64,000 nucleotides of DNA, taken from Vibrio neonatus (lineage in GTDB: Bacteria; Pseudomonadota; Gammaproteobacteria; Enterobacterales; Vibrionaceae). Every line of letters begins with the position of its first letter. Within the stretch, counting starts at the first letter, position 1. The DNA is taken from positions 1,860,001 through 1,924,000 of the forward strand of contig NZ_AP024885.1 of the NCBI RefSeq assembly GCF_024346975.1, written 5' to 3'. The notes beneath the pieces were generated by a model. It saw nothing but the letters and a program-made list of their open reading frames with translations, was not told where the DNA came from and ran no database searches. Below are positions 8,672-19,428 of the stretch, piece after piece. Both the position numbers and the translations under genes were made by a program.

Positions 8672-10354
8672 CTATGCCGATTTTTCTGTCGTTACCTTAG
8701 TGCGCAATTCACGACGCAAGATCTTACCCACGTTTGTTTTCGGTAGATCTTCCATAAAGGCAACAATCTTAGGTATCTTATAACCAGTTAGATGCAAACG
8801 GCAATGGCTAATTAGCTCATCTTTAGTCAAAGAAGGGTCGCGTTTCACCACGCAGATCTTAACCACTTCTCCTGACACTTCATGCGCCTCACCAATGGCA
8901 GCCACTTCTAACACTTTCCCGTGCAGGGCAACCACATCTTCAATTTCGTTTGGATAGACATTAAACCCTGAAACCAGAATCATATCTTTCTTACGATCAA
9001 CTATGTGTAAGAAGCCCTCTTCATCAAACTTAACCACGTCGCCTGTCGATAACCAACCATCTTGTGAAATCACTTCACGAGTGGCTTCTGGGCGTTGCCA
9101 GTAACCTTGCATTACTTGAGGACCACGAACTTGCAACTCGCCCACTTCGGTATTTGGTAGCACTTCACCGTCATCATTTACAATGCGCACTTCGGTAGAA
9201 GGCACAGGCAAACCAATCGAGCCATTGTAATCTGACATATCGTGCGGGCAGCCAGAAACCAATGGAGAACATTCCGTCAAACCGTAGCCTTCTAGCAAAA
9301 AGACGCCTGTGGTCTTTTTCCATTTTTCTGCCACCGCTTTTTGTACGGCCATGCCGCCGCCCACAGCTAAATGCATGTGGCTAAAGTCTAACTCATGGAA
9401 ATCTTCATTATTGACCAAAGCATTAAATAAGGTATTTACCCCAGTAATGGCAGTAAATGGCACTTTTTTCAGCTCTTTGACAAAGGTTGGAATATCACGC
9501 GGGTTAGTAATAAGCAGGTTATTCGCACCCAACTCTAAGAACAATAGACCGTTCACGGTCAGTGCAAAGATGTGGTAAAGCGGCAATGCCGTAACTACTA
9601 ATTCTTTGCCGACTTCGAGTTTGCCTAAGTACGCACCTTTTGCTTGCAGTACATTGGCAACCATATTGCGATGAGTCAGTACCGCGCCTTTTGCTACACC
9701 TGTGGTGCCGCCGGTGTATTGCAAAAAGGCAATGTCTTCACCGCTTAAAAACGGTTTCACATACTGTAGGCGACGACCTTTATGTAACGCTTTTCTAAAT
9801 GAAATTGCGCCCGGCAAATCGTATTTAGGCACCATGCCTTTTACGTATTTAACCACAAAGTCGACTACGGTGCCTTTTGCTCTAGGAAGCATTTGTCCTA
9901 GGCTAGTCAGAACTACGTTTTTCACCTCAGTGTTATCAACAATTTGCTCTAGTGTGTTGGCAAAATTAGACACGATAACAATGGTTTCGACCTGTGCATC
10001 ATTGAGTTGATGCTCAAGCTCACGCGGGGTGTATAACGGGTTTACGTTTACCGCAATACAGCCTGCGCGCAATACACCAAACAAGGCAATTGGGTATTGC
10101 AGCAGGTTTGGCATCATTAAGGCAACTCGGTCGCCTTTTTTCAGTTTTAATTCATTTTGTAGGTAAGCTGCAAATGCACGACTTCTTTCTTCGAGCTTAC
10201 GGTAGGTCATTACCGAACCCATATTGGTGAAGGCGGGTTGGTCGGCAAATTTATGCACGCTGTTTTCAAACATCTCAATTAAAGAAGAGTAAGAATCAGG
10301 GTCAATCATCTCTGGAACGTCAGAAGGATATCGAGAGAGCCAAGGTTTATTCAC
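8672..10354 (-). CDS. fadD: Long-chain fatty acid-CoA ligase FadD
   Basis: FadD activates exogenous long-chain fatty acids to acyl-CoA with ATP at the inner membrane, the entry step to beta-oxidation. Adenylate-forming motifs are in order: the P-loop [12 protein letters not shown] (residues 213-224), GYGLTE, and [13 protein letters not shown] followed by the FACS signature around [20 protein letters not shown]. The catalytic C-terminal lysine lies in [12 protein letters not shown]. The 560-residue length is normal. It is followed by rnd. I could not identify a convincing FadR operator upstream. Confidence 0.96.
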   Translation of the reverse strand: MNKPWLSRYPSDVPEMIDPDSYSSLIEMFENSVHKFADQPAFTNMGSVMTYRKLEERSRAFAAYLQNELKLKKGDRVALMMPNLLQYPIALFGVLRAGCIAVNVNPLYTPRELEHQLNDAQVETIVIVSNFANTLEQIVDNTEVKNVVLTSLGQMLPRAKGTVVDFVVKYVKGMVPKYDLPGAISFRKALHKGRRLQYVKPFLSGEDIAFLQYTGGTTGVAKGAVLTHRNMVANVLQAKGAYLGKLEVGKELVVTALPLYHIFALTVNGLLFLELGANNLLITNPRDIPTFVKELKKVPFTAITGVNTLFNALVNNEDFHELDFSHMHLAVGGGMAVQKAVAEKWKKTTGVFLLEGYGLTECSPLVSGCPHDMSDYNGSIGLPVPSTEVRIVNDDGEVLPNTEVGELQVRGPQVMQGYWQRPEATREVISQDGWLSTGDVVKFDEEGFLHIVDRKKDMILVSGFNVYPNEIEDVVALHGKVLEVAAIGEAHEVSGEVVKICVVKRDPSLTKDELISHCRLHLTGYKIPKIVAFMEDLPKTNVGKILRRELRTKVTTEKSA

Positions 10355-10482
10355 GTTAATACTCCTGAAAAAAATAGTAGCGCATTATATACGACTATCA
10401 GGTTGAATTTATTTGTTTTATTGCGATTCCATTACAAGATAGTAGGAATTTTGATATTCACTCAAACTTGAGTCACAAAAGC

Positions 10483-11334
10483 TCACTGTAACGGCAAAAT
10501 TAACTCGAAGATTGCGAACGCTATAGGGTGCGGCGAGGTGAAATGACAATGATGACCACCTGCAACCTGTATGATTTTTGTGTTTGATGCGCAATTTACA
10601 TCCAAATGCTTAAAACCTTTATCTCCTAACACTAATAAGTTGGAGCTAGGCAAAGCCTCTATCACCTACTGGCTATGGCTAGGTGACATACGATACAGCG
10701 AATTTGCTTTGAGTTTTTTGTCGTGCCGCCATTGCCATCCTTTATCACTATGTTGACTGTCTCGCTCCACCAGCGCTGCTACTTGTGAAACCGTCAAACC
10801 ATAACGCATGGCACGCAACTCTTTCATCTGAGCTTGGCTATTAAAATAACGCTCAGGCTTTTGCATCACGCGCTGACGGCTAAGTACGCCTTTTCTCAGT
10901 CGCTGCAATGCATTTTGTTCAGGCTCAGAAATAGGCCCGTAACCTTCTATTTGTACAAGGTAATCAATGTGCTCGGGGAACGCCGCGCTATAGCAACTGG
11001 CAATCAAAGCACCAAGGGAGTGTCCAACCAATACCACAGGGCATGTGCTCTGCTGTTTCAGCTGTACGATCACTTGATTGAGCGTATCGATATAATCATG
11101 AAAGGGATAAAAGCCATCTCTAGCATGAGAGCTTAAACCGTGACCGGGAAGATCCAAAGCCACTAGCTTCACAGCAGAGTTTTGCTTTTGCATCTCCTCT
11201 ATCAGAGGGAGAAAGGACGCGGCATTATCTAACCAACCGTGCAAAAATACAATGCATCTTGTGAATTGCTCAGGTTCGAAGCACAATGCAGATAACGCAT
11301 AATGTCGAACCTGAAAGGTTTGTTCTGTTAGCAC
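10483..11334 (-). pseudogene. Alpha/beta hydrolase interrupted by an in-frame amber codon
   Basis: A GTG at 11334, overlapping the upstream slp stop codon as TAGTG, opens a 222-residue alpha/beta hydrolase with the oxyanion motif LHGWLDN and the nucleophile elbow VGHSLGA (Ser106). A TAG at 10666-10668 stops it. The same frame then continues for 60 codons with homologous C-terminal sequence (NLLVLGDKGF and GGHHCHFTSP). The catalytic histidine of the family lies in that GGHHCH segment, beyond the stop, so the short product should be inactive. The reading frame is otherwise intact, so this is a recent nonsense mutation, a sequencing error, or readthrough. The gene sits between slp and fadD, all on the minus strand. 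Confidence 0.8.
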
Positions 11335-11885
11335 TACTCTACGCTCTGAATAACTTGTCCAGTGCTTGGACCATAGCCATAACGAGATTGACGACAGTGT
11401 AATGAACGACATGGGAAGCTAGTTAATGGCTGATCATACACAATGACTTTTTCGCGAACTTGCCACAAATGGTAACCGCTGGCACTCAACACCGGAAAAC
11501 GATAATCAAACTCGCCTACTTTTCCTTGCTCGATGCCATCAGATTGACCTAATACAGTCACCAAACGCCCTTCGGAAAAAGTGGTAGGATCGATAAAGCC
11601 ATCAATGTAAGCCACAAATCGACCTTTAGGCTCGACGTTAATATCAGGTTTGCCATTCTTACCAATCGGTAAATTGACCAATTCTAAACGCGTTTTTTGT
11701 TCTAAATTGGTCACCTTAGCAATCACACCGCCAAGACGAATCTCAGCGGCATTACCTTGTTCATCATTGAGCCAAGTATCGTAATCGGTGATAACCGACT
11801 TGTTTGATGACACTAAAGGTTCTGGTAAAGAGCTGCATCCAGCCATCACCGCACTCAAAATCAATATTCCTAAAATCCTAACCAT
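11334..11885 (-). CDS. Slp family outer membrane lipoprotein
   Basis: This 183-residue protein has a signal peptide with lipobox AVMAGC and belongs to the Slp (starvation lipoprotein) family, judged from LGGVIAKVTN near residue 50 and EGRLVTVLGQ with YRFPVLSASGYHLW further on. These are outer membrane lipoproteins of unclear role, induced in stationary phase in E. coli. The ATG at 11885 is chosen because GGAGG lies five bases upstream and the signal peptide then begins properly; an ATG at 11912 would add nine residues. Its stop overlaps the GTG of the downstream hydrolase, which suggests translational coupling. Confidence 0.88.
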   Translation of the reverse strand: MVRILGILILSAVMAGCSSLPEPLVSSNKSVITDYDTWLNDEQGNAAEIRLGGVIAKVTNLEQKTRLELVNLPIGKNGKPDINVEPKGRFVAYIDGFIDPTTFSEGRLVTVLGQSDGIEQGKVGEFDYRFPVLSASGYHLWQVREKVIVYDQPLTSFPCRSLHCRQSRYGYGPSTGQVIQSVE

Positions 11886-11922
11886 AATACCTCCATGTAT
11901 TCGCCCATTCATTTTTTACCAA

Positions 11923-12624
11923 TTACTCACGACCCGGTAATTTTTTCCAAGCTACCTTGTCACGTAAATACACAGGAGAAGCTTGCTCTGCGTTCAATTG
12001 ATGACCGGCTTCAAGTTCATGTTGTGCAAGTACGACAATATCTTGTGATTCAGGATAAAGCACGCCTGTTTCACTACGTTTTAATTTAAGTGCTTTAAAT
12101 TCATCAGCATATGCATCCCAACCAGTACCAACTTGCGCCCAAACCTGAGTACTTTCTAGTTCTTGCTCGGCAAGTTGTTGTGGCGGCACTACACACTCAG
12201 CATCTTGAGTTTGCCATTTTCCTGACGCTAAACGATTGTAACGCGCCCAGTATACTTCACTCATACGCGCATCAATTGCCGCGGCAACATGAGTTGCGCC
12301 TTGTACGCGATACGCGCCTTGCGCCATAGCTTGCAGCGTAGACACACCTAACATAGGTAAGTCTGCGCCAAACGCTAGCCCTTGTGCGATACCAATGCCA
12401 ATTCTTACCCCAGTGAAGCTGCCCGGACCGCGACCAAATGCCAAAGCATCCAAATCCGTTAATTTAACGCCAGCATCCACCAGTAATTTATCAACCATAG
12501 GTAAGATCTTGGTGGTGTGCTCTCTAGGAGCCACTTCACCGCTAAACAATACTTCGCCATCAATCATAAGAGCGGCTGAACAAAATTCAGTGGAAGTATC
12601 TAGTGCTAGAATTTTTGCTTTCAT
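11923..12624 (-). CDS. tsaB: tRNA threonylcarbamoyladenosine biosynthesis protein TsaB
   Basis: TsaB is the ASKHA-fold partner of TsaD in making the t6A37 modification of ANN-decoding tRNAs. The N-terminal [15 protein letters not shown] and the conserved [15 protein letters not shown] motif (about residue 65-80) identify it, and its 233-residue length matches the family. It lies 27 bases downstream of yoaA on the same strand, the same association as in E. coli, and upstream of slp. Confidence 0.96.
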   Translation of the reverse strand: MKAKILALDTSTEFCSAALMIDGEVLFSGEVAPREHTTKILPMVDKLLVDAGVKLTDLDALAFGRGPGSFTGVRIGIGIAQGLAFGADLPMLGVSTLQAMAQGAYRVQGATHVAAAIDARMSEVYWARYNRLASGKWQTQDAECVVPPQQLAEQELESTQVWAQVGTGWDAYADEFKALKLKRSETGVLYPESQDIVVLAQHELEAGHQLNAEQASPVYLRDKVAWKKLPGRE

Positions 12625-12651
12625 CTATTTCTCAGTTATTCGTTGTACTTA

Positions 12652-14589
12652 TTATGAGTCTGAAACGCTTTCATCGTTCCCTGACTGCAAAAAATGTATC
12701 GTATTTGACAGACTGCGGGTGCGCGGTATCGGCGGCAAACTGGATAAAAACATTTTGCCGTAATCACGAGTGACTAAACGATTATCACAGATAATCAACG
12801 CACCTTTATCGCTTTTGTCTCGAATTAGACGCCCCACTCCCTGTTTTAATGCGATAACTGCATCAGGAAGCTGAACATCAAAAAAGGGTTCACCGCCATT
12901 GAGCTTACAATCTTCAATGCGCGCTTTTAATAATGGATCATCTGGGGCGGTAAAGGGTAATTTGTCAATAATAACACAGCTTAACGCATCACCTCTAACA
13001 TCTATCCCTTCCCAAAATGCGCCCGTTGCCACCAGCAGTGCATCGCCTAATTCAGTAAACTCTTTTAGTAGTGCCTGCTTGCTGCTTTCCCCTTGCATCA
13101 ATACTGGAAACTCTAGACGCTGACGAAAGCGCTCAGTGAGATCTTTCATCATTGCATGCGAGGTGCACAGGCAAAAACAGCGACCTTTGTTTGCTTCAAT
13201 GACTGGCGTTAACATCGACACCAGTTTCTGCGCCATTTGCGGGCTATTGGGTTCAGGTAAGTATCGTGGCACGCACAATCTGGCTTGAGACTGATAATCA
13301 AAGGGGCTGTTCAGCGCCAAACTATGCTCAGTATTTAGTCCTAAGCGAGAGGTGAAGTAATGAAAATCTCCCGACACCGAAAGAGTTGCCGAGGTAAATA
13401 TCCAAGTGCCGCCATGATTATCCACTTGCTCTTGAAACTTGTTCGCCACCGATAATGGAGTGATGTTGAGGGAAAAGTGACGAGGGGTACACTCAAACCA
13501 ATACGAATAACCCATGATTGAGATATCACAGACCCGCGTCAGCCTGTTTTGGATCTGGGTGGTGCGATCAAAAGCAGTGTCGAGCAACTGACTTCGCCCC
13601 AAGGCGACTTTCAATACTTCTCGGCATAAGGACAATGCATCTTGCAGACGCTCGATTTCGCGTTGTACTTTGGGATTTTTTAATGCGTCACGCCAATTGC
13701 CGCGAAAGCCCGGTTCACCTAATGCTAGGCGCATTTCAGAGGCTGAGCTGATTAATTTATCCGCCACTTTTTGCAATTGACGCATGTCTTTGGCTTCGGT
13801 GCGATAGCCAATTTCAATGTCCTTAGCCAAATCGGCAATTTGCTTGGAGCTCATCGACTGCCCAAAGTATTGGCTGGCAATATCTGGAATTTGATGCGCT
13901 TCATCAAAAATAAACACTTCCGCCTCCGGCAATAACTCACCAAAACCGGTTTCTTTAACCGCCATATCCGCTAAAAACAGGTGGTGGTTAACCACCACTA
14001 AGTCCGCTTCTAAGGCTTTAGCGCGCGCTTTAAAAACAAAGCACTCGTTAAAACTTGGGCACTCTTTGCCTAAACAGTTTTCATTGGTCGAGGTGATATC
14101 GGGGATCACTTTACTGTCTTCGGCCAAGTCTTCACACTCACCCAGATCGCCACTTTGAGTCGATGACGACCAAGAGCGCACTTTAACTAACTGACTCAAA
14201 AGTTGTGGGTCGGAATCGTGGCTATGACTTTCCACCAACTGACGACTTAACCTGTCTAAACACAGGTAATTTGAGCGCCCCTTTAGCAATGCAATGCGCC
14301 CAGTAAAACCCAGCGCATCTTTCATTAGCGGCAGGTCACGATGATACAACTGCTCTTGCAGGTTTTTTGAACCGGTTGAAACTATGGTTTTTTTACCACT
14401 TAATAGCGCAGGCGCTAAATAAGCAAAAGTTTTGCCCGTACCTGTGCCCGCTTCCACCACCAACTGACTTTGCTCTTTGATGGCTTGCACAACACTTTGC
14501 GCCATGCGCGTTTGCTCATCCCTTGGCTGAAAACCAGAGATCGCTTTACCAAGAGCGCCATCGCGAGAAAAAACCGTGCTGATATTCAA
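12652..14589 (-). CDS. yoaA: ATP-dependent DNA helicase YoaA (DinG family)
   Basis: An XPD/DinG-type superfamily 2 helicase of 645 residues. Walker A AGTGTGKT is at 47-54 and the DEAH box (FIFDEAHQ) at 229-232. Four cysteines (Cys110, 172, 177 and 183) are spaced as in iron-sulfur helicases. The C-terminal motifs include TSATL and the motif VI region KQGVGRLIRD. YoaA works in DNA repair and tolerance of replication blocks in E. coli. The start is TTG at 14589 with AAAGG upstream. tsaB follows it. Confidence 0.94.
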   Translation of the reverse strand: MNISTVFSRDGALGKAISGFQPRDEQTRMAQSVVQAIKEQSQLVVEAGTGTGKTFAYLAPALLSGKKTIVSTGSKNLQEQLYHRDLPLMKDALGFTGRIALLKGRSNYLCLDRLSRQLVESHSHDSDPQLLSQLVKVRSWSSSTQSGDLGECEDLAEDSKVIPDITSTNENCLGKECPSFNECFVFKARAKALEADLVVVNHHLFLADMAVKETGFGELLPEAEVFIFDEAHQIPDIASQYFGQSMSSKQIADLAKDIEIGYRTEAKDMRQLQKVADKLISSASEMRLALGEPGFRGNWRDALKNPKVQREIERLQDALSLCREVLKVALGRSQLLDTAFDRTTQIQNRLTRVCDISIMGYSYWFECTPRHFSLNITPLSVANKFQEQVDNHGGTWIFTSATLSVSGDFHYFTSRLGLNTEHSLALNSPFDYQSQARLCVPRYLPEPNSPQMAQKLVSMLTPVIEANKGRCFCLCTSHAMMKDLTERFRQRLEFPVLMQGESSKQALLKEFTELGDALLVATGAFWEGIDVRGDALSCVIIDKLPFTAPDDPLLKARIEDCKLNGGEPFFDVQLPDAVIALKQGVGRLIRDKSDKGALIICDNRLVTRDYGKMFLSSLPPIPRTRSLSNTIHFLQSGNDESVSDS

Positions 14590-14766
14590 AAAAAGCCTTT
14601 AGATCCGTTTTGTGCATCAAAAAATAATTATGTCAGCTTTTAGACTCAGGCGCGACACCCGACAGCATAAGCGGATCAATTTGCAAGCTAGACGATAATT
14701 CGATACTGTCAAGGAAGAGGATGAAAAAATCATCAATCATTATCAACCTGTTATCAAAGAGTTATC

Positions 14767-15600
14767 ATGGAAAGAAAAACCCTATTAACGCATTGCTCAG
14801 ACGAGCCTGGCTTGATCGCAAAGATCACCAATATCTGTTACAAACACCAGCTAAACATCATTCATAATAATGAGTTTGTTGATAATACTAGCGGGCACTT
14901 TTTTATGCGTACCGAGCTTGAAGGCAATTTCAACGATGCGGTATTTAAAGAAGATCTCGACTTTGCACTGCCAAATAATGCAGAAAAGACTCTGGTTGAT
15001 TCGAGCAAGAAAAAAGTAGTGGTGCTCGTCACCAAAGAATCTCACTGCCTAGGTGATATTTTAATGAAGACGTTCGATGGCAGTTTGAATGTCGACGTTA
15101 CCGCAGTGGTCAGTAACTACGATATTTTGCAGCCATTGGTCGAAAAATTTGATATTCCATTTCGTCACGTCAGCCATGAAGGCTTGTCGCGCGAAGGACA
15201 CGAGCTGAAAGTTCAAGAAGCCATTGATGATTTTGACGCCGATTACATCGTGCTAGCAAAATACATGCGCATTTTAACTCCGAGCTTCGTTGAGCATTAT
15301 CAAAATCGCATTATCAATATTCACCACAGTTTCTTGCCGGCATTTATTGGTGCAAAACCTTATTTGCAAGCGTATGAGCGCGGCGTGAAAATCATCGGCG
15401 CCACTGCGCACTTTGTGACAAATGATTTAGATGAAGGCCCAATCATCAAACAAGATGTGATTCCTGTGGATCACAACTTTAGTGCGCAAGATATGGCGCA
15501 AGCCGGTCGTGATGTTGAGAAAAACGTATTGAGTAAAGCGCTCAATAAAGTGGTGAATGACCACGTATTTGTGTACGGCAATAAGACGGTTATTTTATAA
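14767..15600 (+). CDS. purU: Formyltetrahydrofolate deformylase PurU
   Basis: PurU hydrolyses 10-formyl-tetrahydrofolate to formate and tetrahydrofolate, balancing the folate pools and feeding PurT. Residues 5-80 form an ACT-type regulatory domain (HCSDEPGLIAKITNICYKH). The C-terminal formyltransferase-like domain has INIHHSFLPAFIGAKPY and GATAHFVTNDLDEGPII, which carry the catalytic Asn, His and Asp. The 277-residue length is normal. It is monocistronic and convergent with yecM. Confidence 0.96.
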   Translation: MERKTLLTHCSDEPGLIAKITNICYKHQLNIIHNNEFVDNTSGHFFMRTELEGNFNDAVFKEDLDFALPNNAEKTLVDSSKKKVVVLVTKESHCLGDILMKTFDGSLNVDVTAVVSNYDILQPLVEKFDIPFRHVSHEGLSREGHELKVQEAIDDFDADYIVLAKYMRILTPSFVEHYQNRIINIHHSFLPAFIGAKPYLQAYERGVKIIGATAHFVTNDLDEGPIIKQDVIPVDHNFSAQDMAQAGRDVEKNVLSKALNKVVNDHVFVYGNKTVIL

Positions 15601-15640
15601 GAACGCTATTTTATAAACGCCTTATTTAAAGTATAGACAG

Positions 15641-15672
15641 TAAGCAACTGCACCATAATCGGCAGTTGCTTA
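15641..15672. terminator. Hairpin between convergent purU and yecM
   Basis: A perfect 11-bp stem (TAAGCAACTGC and its complement) with a 10-base loop overlaps the yecM stop codon. It has no good T-run on either side, so terminator function is only probable. Confidence 0.5.
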
Positions 15673-16245
15673 TGCTTGCTCTGATTCAACAATGCGCTTT
15701 AAAGAGTGCGGATGCAGTTTGATGCAAACCCCGTCTTTTTTAAACGCTATGGTTGGATTGGCTAAACGCTCCCCTTCCCCTTTCGGGCTCGATAATTTCA
15801 TTTTCAAATCATCATTAGGTAAAAAGCGAGTAAAGCGCTGCTGTAAATCAGCTAAATAGTCACTGGCGTGCTCTTTATCTGACGGCACCACAAATTCAAT
15901 ATGTTCCCAATCTTGAGCCGGATAGATTTTGCCCGCCGCAGGGTATGGAAGCTCCAAACACTCAATAGACCAAGCGCCTACCTGAATGGGCGTATTAAAA
16001 GCGATGACTACGATTGGTCTGCCATTAATCTGCGCTTCTGACAGTGTCTGTCCCTGCTCTAGCCACGCTTGATGTGCCAATTTGGCTAACTGCGCATCAT
16101 TAATGCGTAGCGCAATATGATCGGCCTGAAATTGAGTAAGCTCTAAGCCGATCTCCTGCCCTAATGCTTCTATCTTTTGCGCAAACGCTTCCACTCGTTC
16201 TAGCATCTGTTGCGGGTGCAGGCCGGCTGCGAATAAAGGTGTCAT
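15670..16245 (-). CDS. yecM: YecM family protein (VOC superfamily)
   Basis: A 191-residue cytoplasmic protein resembling E. coli YecM, a member of the vicinal oxygen chelate (glyoxalase/dioxygenase-like) fold. Conserved blocks include [11 protein letters not shown] near residue 45 and [11 protein letters not shown] with [12 protein letters not shown] further on, which carry the His and Glu residues that could bind a metal. Its enzymatic role is not known. It diverges from argS; yecM and argS are also neighbours in E. coli, which supports the call. Confidence 0.88.
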   Translation of the reverse strand: MTPLFAAGLHPQQMLERVEAFAQKIEALGQEIGLELTQFQADHIALRINDAQLAKLAHQAWLEQGQTLSEAQINGRPIVVIAFNTPIQVGAWSIECLELPYPAAGKIYPAQDWEHIEFVVPSDKEHASDYLADLQQRFTRFLPNDDLKMKLSSPKGEGERLANPTIAFKKDGVCIKLHPHSLKRIVESEQA

Positions 16246-16451
16246 TTTTTAGCCTTTTCTTTATTTTTTGGCGCTTTTGCAAAAGTTTACCTGCAACACA
16301 GAGTTTTACTATAGATTTATTCGAGATTGCACTAGTTGGAGCACTTTTAGATTGGGCATTAACTTGTTATTATTACCTACATTTTTGTGAACTACGGCAC
16401 GAAAGCACTTTATTAGCTTTCTTGACACTCCTTGAATTGAAGGAATTGCGT

Positions 16452-18185
16452 GTGAATATTCAAGCACTTATTAACGACAAAGTATCTCAAGCACTAGAAG
16501 CCGCAGGCGCCCCAGCGGGTAGCCCGGCAGCAGTGCGTCAATCTGCAAAAGCTCAGTTTGGTGACTACCAAGCCAACGGCGTAATGGGCGTAGCAAAACG
16601 ACTAGGTACAAACCCACGAGAATTTGCTCAAAAAGTGCTTGAGCACCTAGACCTTGACGGTATTGCTAGCAAAACTGAAATTGCTGGCCCTGGCTTTATC
16701 AACATCTTCCTTAGCGAAGATTTCCTAGCCAAATCAGCAAAAGCTGCACTGGCTGACTCTCGCCTTGGTGTATCGACTGACGCGCCAACAACTATCGTCG
16801 CGGACTACTCTGCACCTAACGTGGCTAAAGAAATGCACGTAGGCCACCTTCGCTCAACCATCATTGGTGATGCGGTAGTGCGTACTTTAGAGTTCTTAGG
16901 CCATAAAGTTATCCGTGCTAACCACATCGGTGACTGGGGTACTCAGTTTGGTATGCTGATTGCTAACCTTGAACGCGTTCAAGAACAAGAAGGCGAAGTT
17001 TCAATGAAACTGTCTGATCTGGAAGGCTTTTACCGCGAATCTAAAAAGCTATATGACGAAGACGAAGAGTTTGCAGTTAAAGCACGTAACTACGTCGTTA
17101 AGCTGCAAAGCGGCGACAAATTCTGCGTAGACATGTGGAGAAAGTTGGTTGACATCACCATGCAACAAAACCAGCTTAACTACGACCGTCTAAACGTATC
17201 ACTGACTCGTGACGACGTGATGGGCGAAAGCCAATACAACCACATGTTGGCTAACGTTGTTGCTGACCTTAAAGAAAAAGGCTTAGCGCAAGAAGATGAC
17301 GGCGCTCAAGTTGTATTCCTTGATGAGTTCAAAAACAAAGATGGCGACCCTATGGGCGTTATCGTGCAAAAACGTGACGGCGGCTTCCTATACACCACCA
17401 CCGATATTGCATGTGCGAAATACCGTTATGAAGAACTGGGCGCAGACCGCATTCTTTACTTCATCGATTCACGTCAGCATCAGCATCTAATGCAAGCATG
17501 GACTATCGTGCGTAAAGCTGGTTATGTCCCAGAAGAAGTGTCTCTTGAGCACCACGCATTTGGCATGATGCTAGGCAAAGACGGTCGTCCATTTAAGACT
17601 CGTGCAGGTGGTACAGTTCGCCTTGTCGATCTTCTAGATGAAGCGGAAGAGCGCGCACAAAAACTGATTGAGTCTAAAAACCCAACGCTTGCGGAAGATG
17701 AGAAAAAATCCATCGCAACCACAGTGGCAATGGCGGCAGTAAAATACGCTGACCTATCTAAACACCGCACTACAGACTACGTGTTCGATTGGGACAACAT
17801 GTTAGCATTTGAAGGCAATACAGCGCCTTACATGCAATATGCCTACACTCGTGTTGCGTCTATCTTCGCTAAAGCGGGCGTGTCTATGGATGACTTGCAA
17901 GGCGATATCATCGTTACTGATGAAAAAGAAAAAGCACTTATCGCTAAACTGCTACAGTTTGAAGAAGCGGTACAATCTGTCGCTCGTGAAGGTCAACCGC
18001 ACATCATGTGTAGCTACCTATTTGAACTAGCAGGTCAATTCTCTGGCTTCTACGAAGCATGCCCAATCTTAGTAGCAGAAAACGAAGCGGTTAAACAAAG
18101 CCGTCTACAACTTGCTGCACTAACAGCGAAGACTATCAAACAAGGTCTATCTCTACTGGGTATCCAAACGCTAGAGCGTATGTAA
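16452..18185 (+). CDS. argS: Arginyl-tRNA synthetase
   Basis: ArgS charges tRNA-Arg with arginine. The class I HIGH-type motif is in [17 protein letters not shown] (about residues 120-136), the N-terminal arginyl-tRNA additional domain covers the first 90 residues, and the C-terminal anticodon-binding DALR domain ends with IQTLERM. The start is GTG at 16452, preceded by GAAGGA, which gives exactly the 577 residues of the E. coli enzyme; the frame is open for 96 codons upstream, but those are not conserved. A strong terminator follows. Confidence 0.97.
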   Translation: MNIQALINDKVSQALEAAGAPAGSPAAVRQSAKAQFGDYQANGVMGVAKRLGTNPREFAQKVLEHLDLDGIASKTEIAGPGFINIFLSEDFLAKSAKAALADSRLGVSTDAPTTIVADYSAPNVAKEMHVGHLRSTIIGDAVVRTLEFLGHKVIRANHIGDWGTQFGMLIANLERVQEQEGEVSMKLSDLEGFYRESKKLYDEDEEFAVKARNYVVKLQSGDKFCVDMWRKLVDITMQQNQLNYDRLNVSLTRDDVMGESQYNHMLANVVADLKEKGLAQEDDGAQVVFLDEFKNKDGDPMGVIVQKRDGGFLYTTTDIACAKYRYEELGADRILYFIDSRQHQHLMQAWTIVRKAGYVPEEVSLEHHAFGMMLGKDGRPFKTRAGGTVRLVDLLDEAEERAQKLIESKNPTLAEDEKKSIATTVAMAAVKYADLSKHRTTDYVFDWDNMLAFEGNTAPYMQYAYTRVASIFAKAGVSMDDLQGDIIVTDEKEKALIAKLLQFEEAVQSVAREGQPHIMCSYLFELAGQFSGFYEACPILVAENEAVKQSRLQLAALTAKTIKQGLSLLGIQTLERM

Positions 18186-18246
18186 TTAACCGGCTGTGCT
18201 TGCCAACGTTTGAACTAACGCTTGGTGAGCTATAGCAATAATAGTA

Positions 18247-18278
18247 AAGGGTCTGAATATAGCATTCAGACCCTTTTT
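18247..18278 (+). terminator. Terminator of argS
   Basis: A 12-bp stem (AAGGGTCTGAAT and its complement) with a 5-base loop runs into CCCTTTTTTA. It marks the end of the conserved block before the REP-rich region. Confidence 0.85.
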
Positions 18279-18368
18279 TAATGTGCTATGACGCATTAGC
18301 GTTCGCTGAGCGAGCGAATTTTCGCAAAATAATGTTAGATTGAGCGAAATGACTTCGAGATAAAAATA

Positions 18369-19400
18369 GTGAATAAAACCCATCACTCACGCCTACTATG
18401 GGCCGATAACTTGCGCGCTTTAAGTGTCATTGCCGTGGTGTTATTGCATGTCGCTTCCGAGTTTGTCAGTGACATCGATGTTCATAACCCATTCTATGGC
18501 AGCGCCAGTTGGTGGGCAGGCAATATTTACATCTCTATCAGCCTGTGGTGTATCCCGCTATTTGTGATGATCAGTGGCTATTTTTTGCTAAATAAAACAG
18601 ATAGTCACCGTCTCTTCTTCAAAAAACGTTGTCGACGAATTTTAACGCCTTTAATTTTTTGGTCTGTGTTTTACTCACTGTGGGTGATAGTAAAACACGC
18701 TCTAAACGACGACTTATCCAGTGCTTATTTTACGGTTGCAAAAGGTTGGGTATTGGGAGAGCCTTACTATCATCTTTGGTATTTGTTCATGATACCTTTC
18801 TTATATCTCATCACCCCTGTATTAAGAATCATCAGCAACTCAATCACGCAAAAGGAGCTATTGCTCCTCATCAGCCTTTGCTTTGCATTAGCAATGCTAT
18901 CTGCTGTGTCCGACATTGTGCTGCTGTATTTTAACTTGAATGCAAAAATCAGCTTATTTACCCATGAGTTTTTAAACTATATCGGTTATTTCTGTCTAGG
19001 AGGCTATATTGGGAAATATGAGATAAAGCTGAATTCGAGATGGGCAACCATCGCCCTGATTACTAGTGTGGTAATCACAGTCTTAGGTAGCTATTTCATT
19101 ACCCATTTGTATTTTTATTCTTACTTGAGCATCAACGTTGTTATTGCTTCAATTGCGCTATTTCTCTTAATCAAACAGCACCTCAATAAAAATTTAAAAC
19201 TAACACAATTGGCAGCGTATAGTTTTGGGGTCTACCTAATACACCCTTTATTTATCAAATCTATAACGTCACTTTTTGATCATTGGCTATTAGCATACAT
19301 AGACGTGGCAATTTATATCCCGCTCGTCACACTAACAAGCGTCAGCCTCTCTTACTTAACCATGCACCTCACCCACCGCACTTGCGGGGTCAGGTCTTGA
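18369..19400 (+). CDS. Acyltransferase 3 family membrane protein
   Basis: A 343-residue integral membrane protein with about ten hydrophobic segments. The N-terminal ADNLRALSVIAVVLLH is the signature of the acyltransferase 3 family, in which an Arg and a His act in transfer of acetyl or other acyl groups to sugars. The closest recognisable type is WecH/OafA. No polysaccharide gene is adjacent, so the substrate is unknown. GTG at 18369 is the start. The last residues (CGVRS) and the TGA stop are encoded by a REP-like repeat (19386-19408), so the original C-terminus has probably been altered. Confidence 0.85.
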   Translation: MNKTHHSRLLWADNLRALSVIAVVLLHVASEFVSDIDVHNPFYGSASWWAGNIYISISLWCIPLFVMISGYFLLNKTDSHRLFFKKRCRRILTPLIFWSVFYSLWVIVKHALNDDLSSAYFTVAKGWVLGEPYYHLWYLFMIPFLYLITPVLRIISNSITQKELLLLISLCFALAMLSAVSDIVLLYFNLNAKISLFTHEFLNYIGYFCLGGYIGKYEIKLNSRWATIALITSVVITVLGSYFITHLYFYSYLSINVVIASIALFLLIKQHLNKNLKLTQLAAYSFGVYLIHPLFIKSITSLFDHWLLAYIDVAIYIPLVTLTSVSLSYLTMHLTHRTCGVRS

Positions 19401-19408
19401 AATTTGCA
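19386..19408 (+). repeat. REP-like repeat copy 1
   Basis: Exact copy of the 23-bp core, read on the plus strand. With the following ACCTGACCC it can fold into a 9-bp stem. It overlaps the last codons and the stop of the acyltransferase gene. Confidence 0.85.
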
Positions 19409-19428
19409 CCTGACCCACTGATCTCAGT

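Noticed and set aside
10389..10412. Possible FadR operator upstream of fadD
   Set aside because: The CAGGTTGA sequence fits only part of the consensus and lacks the second half.
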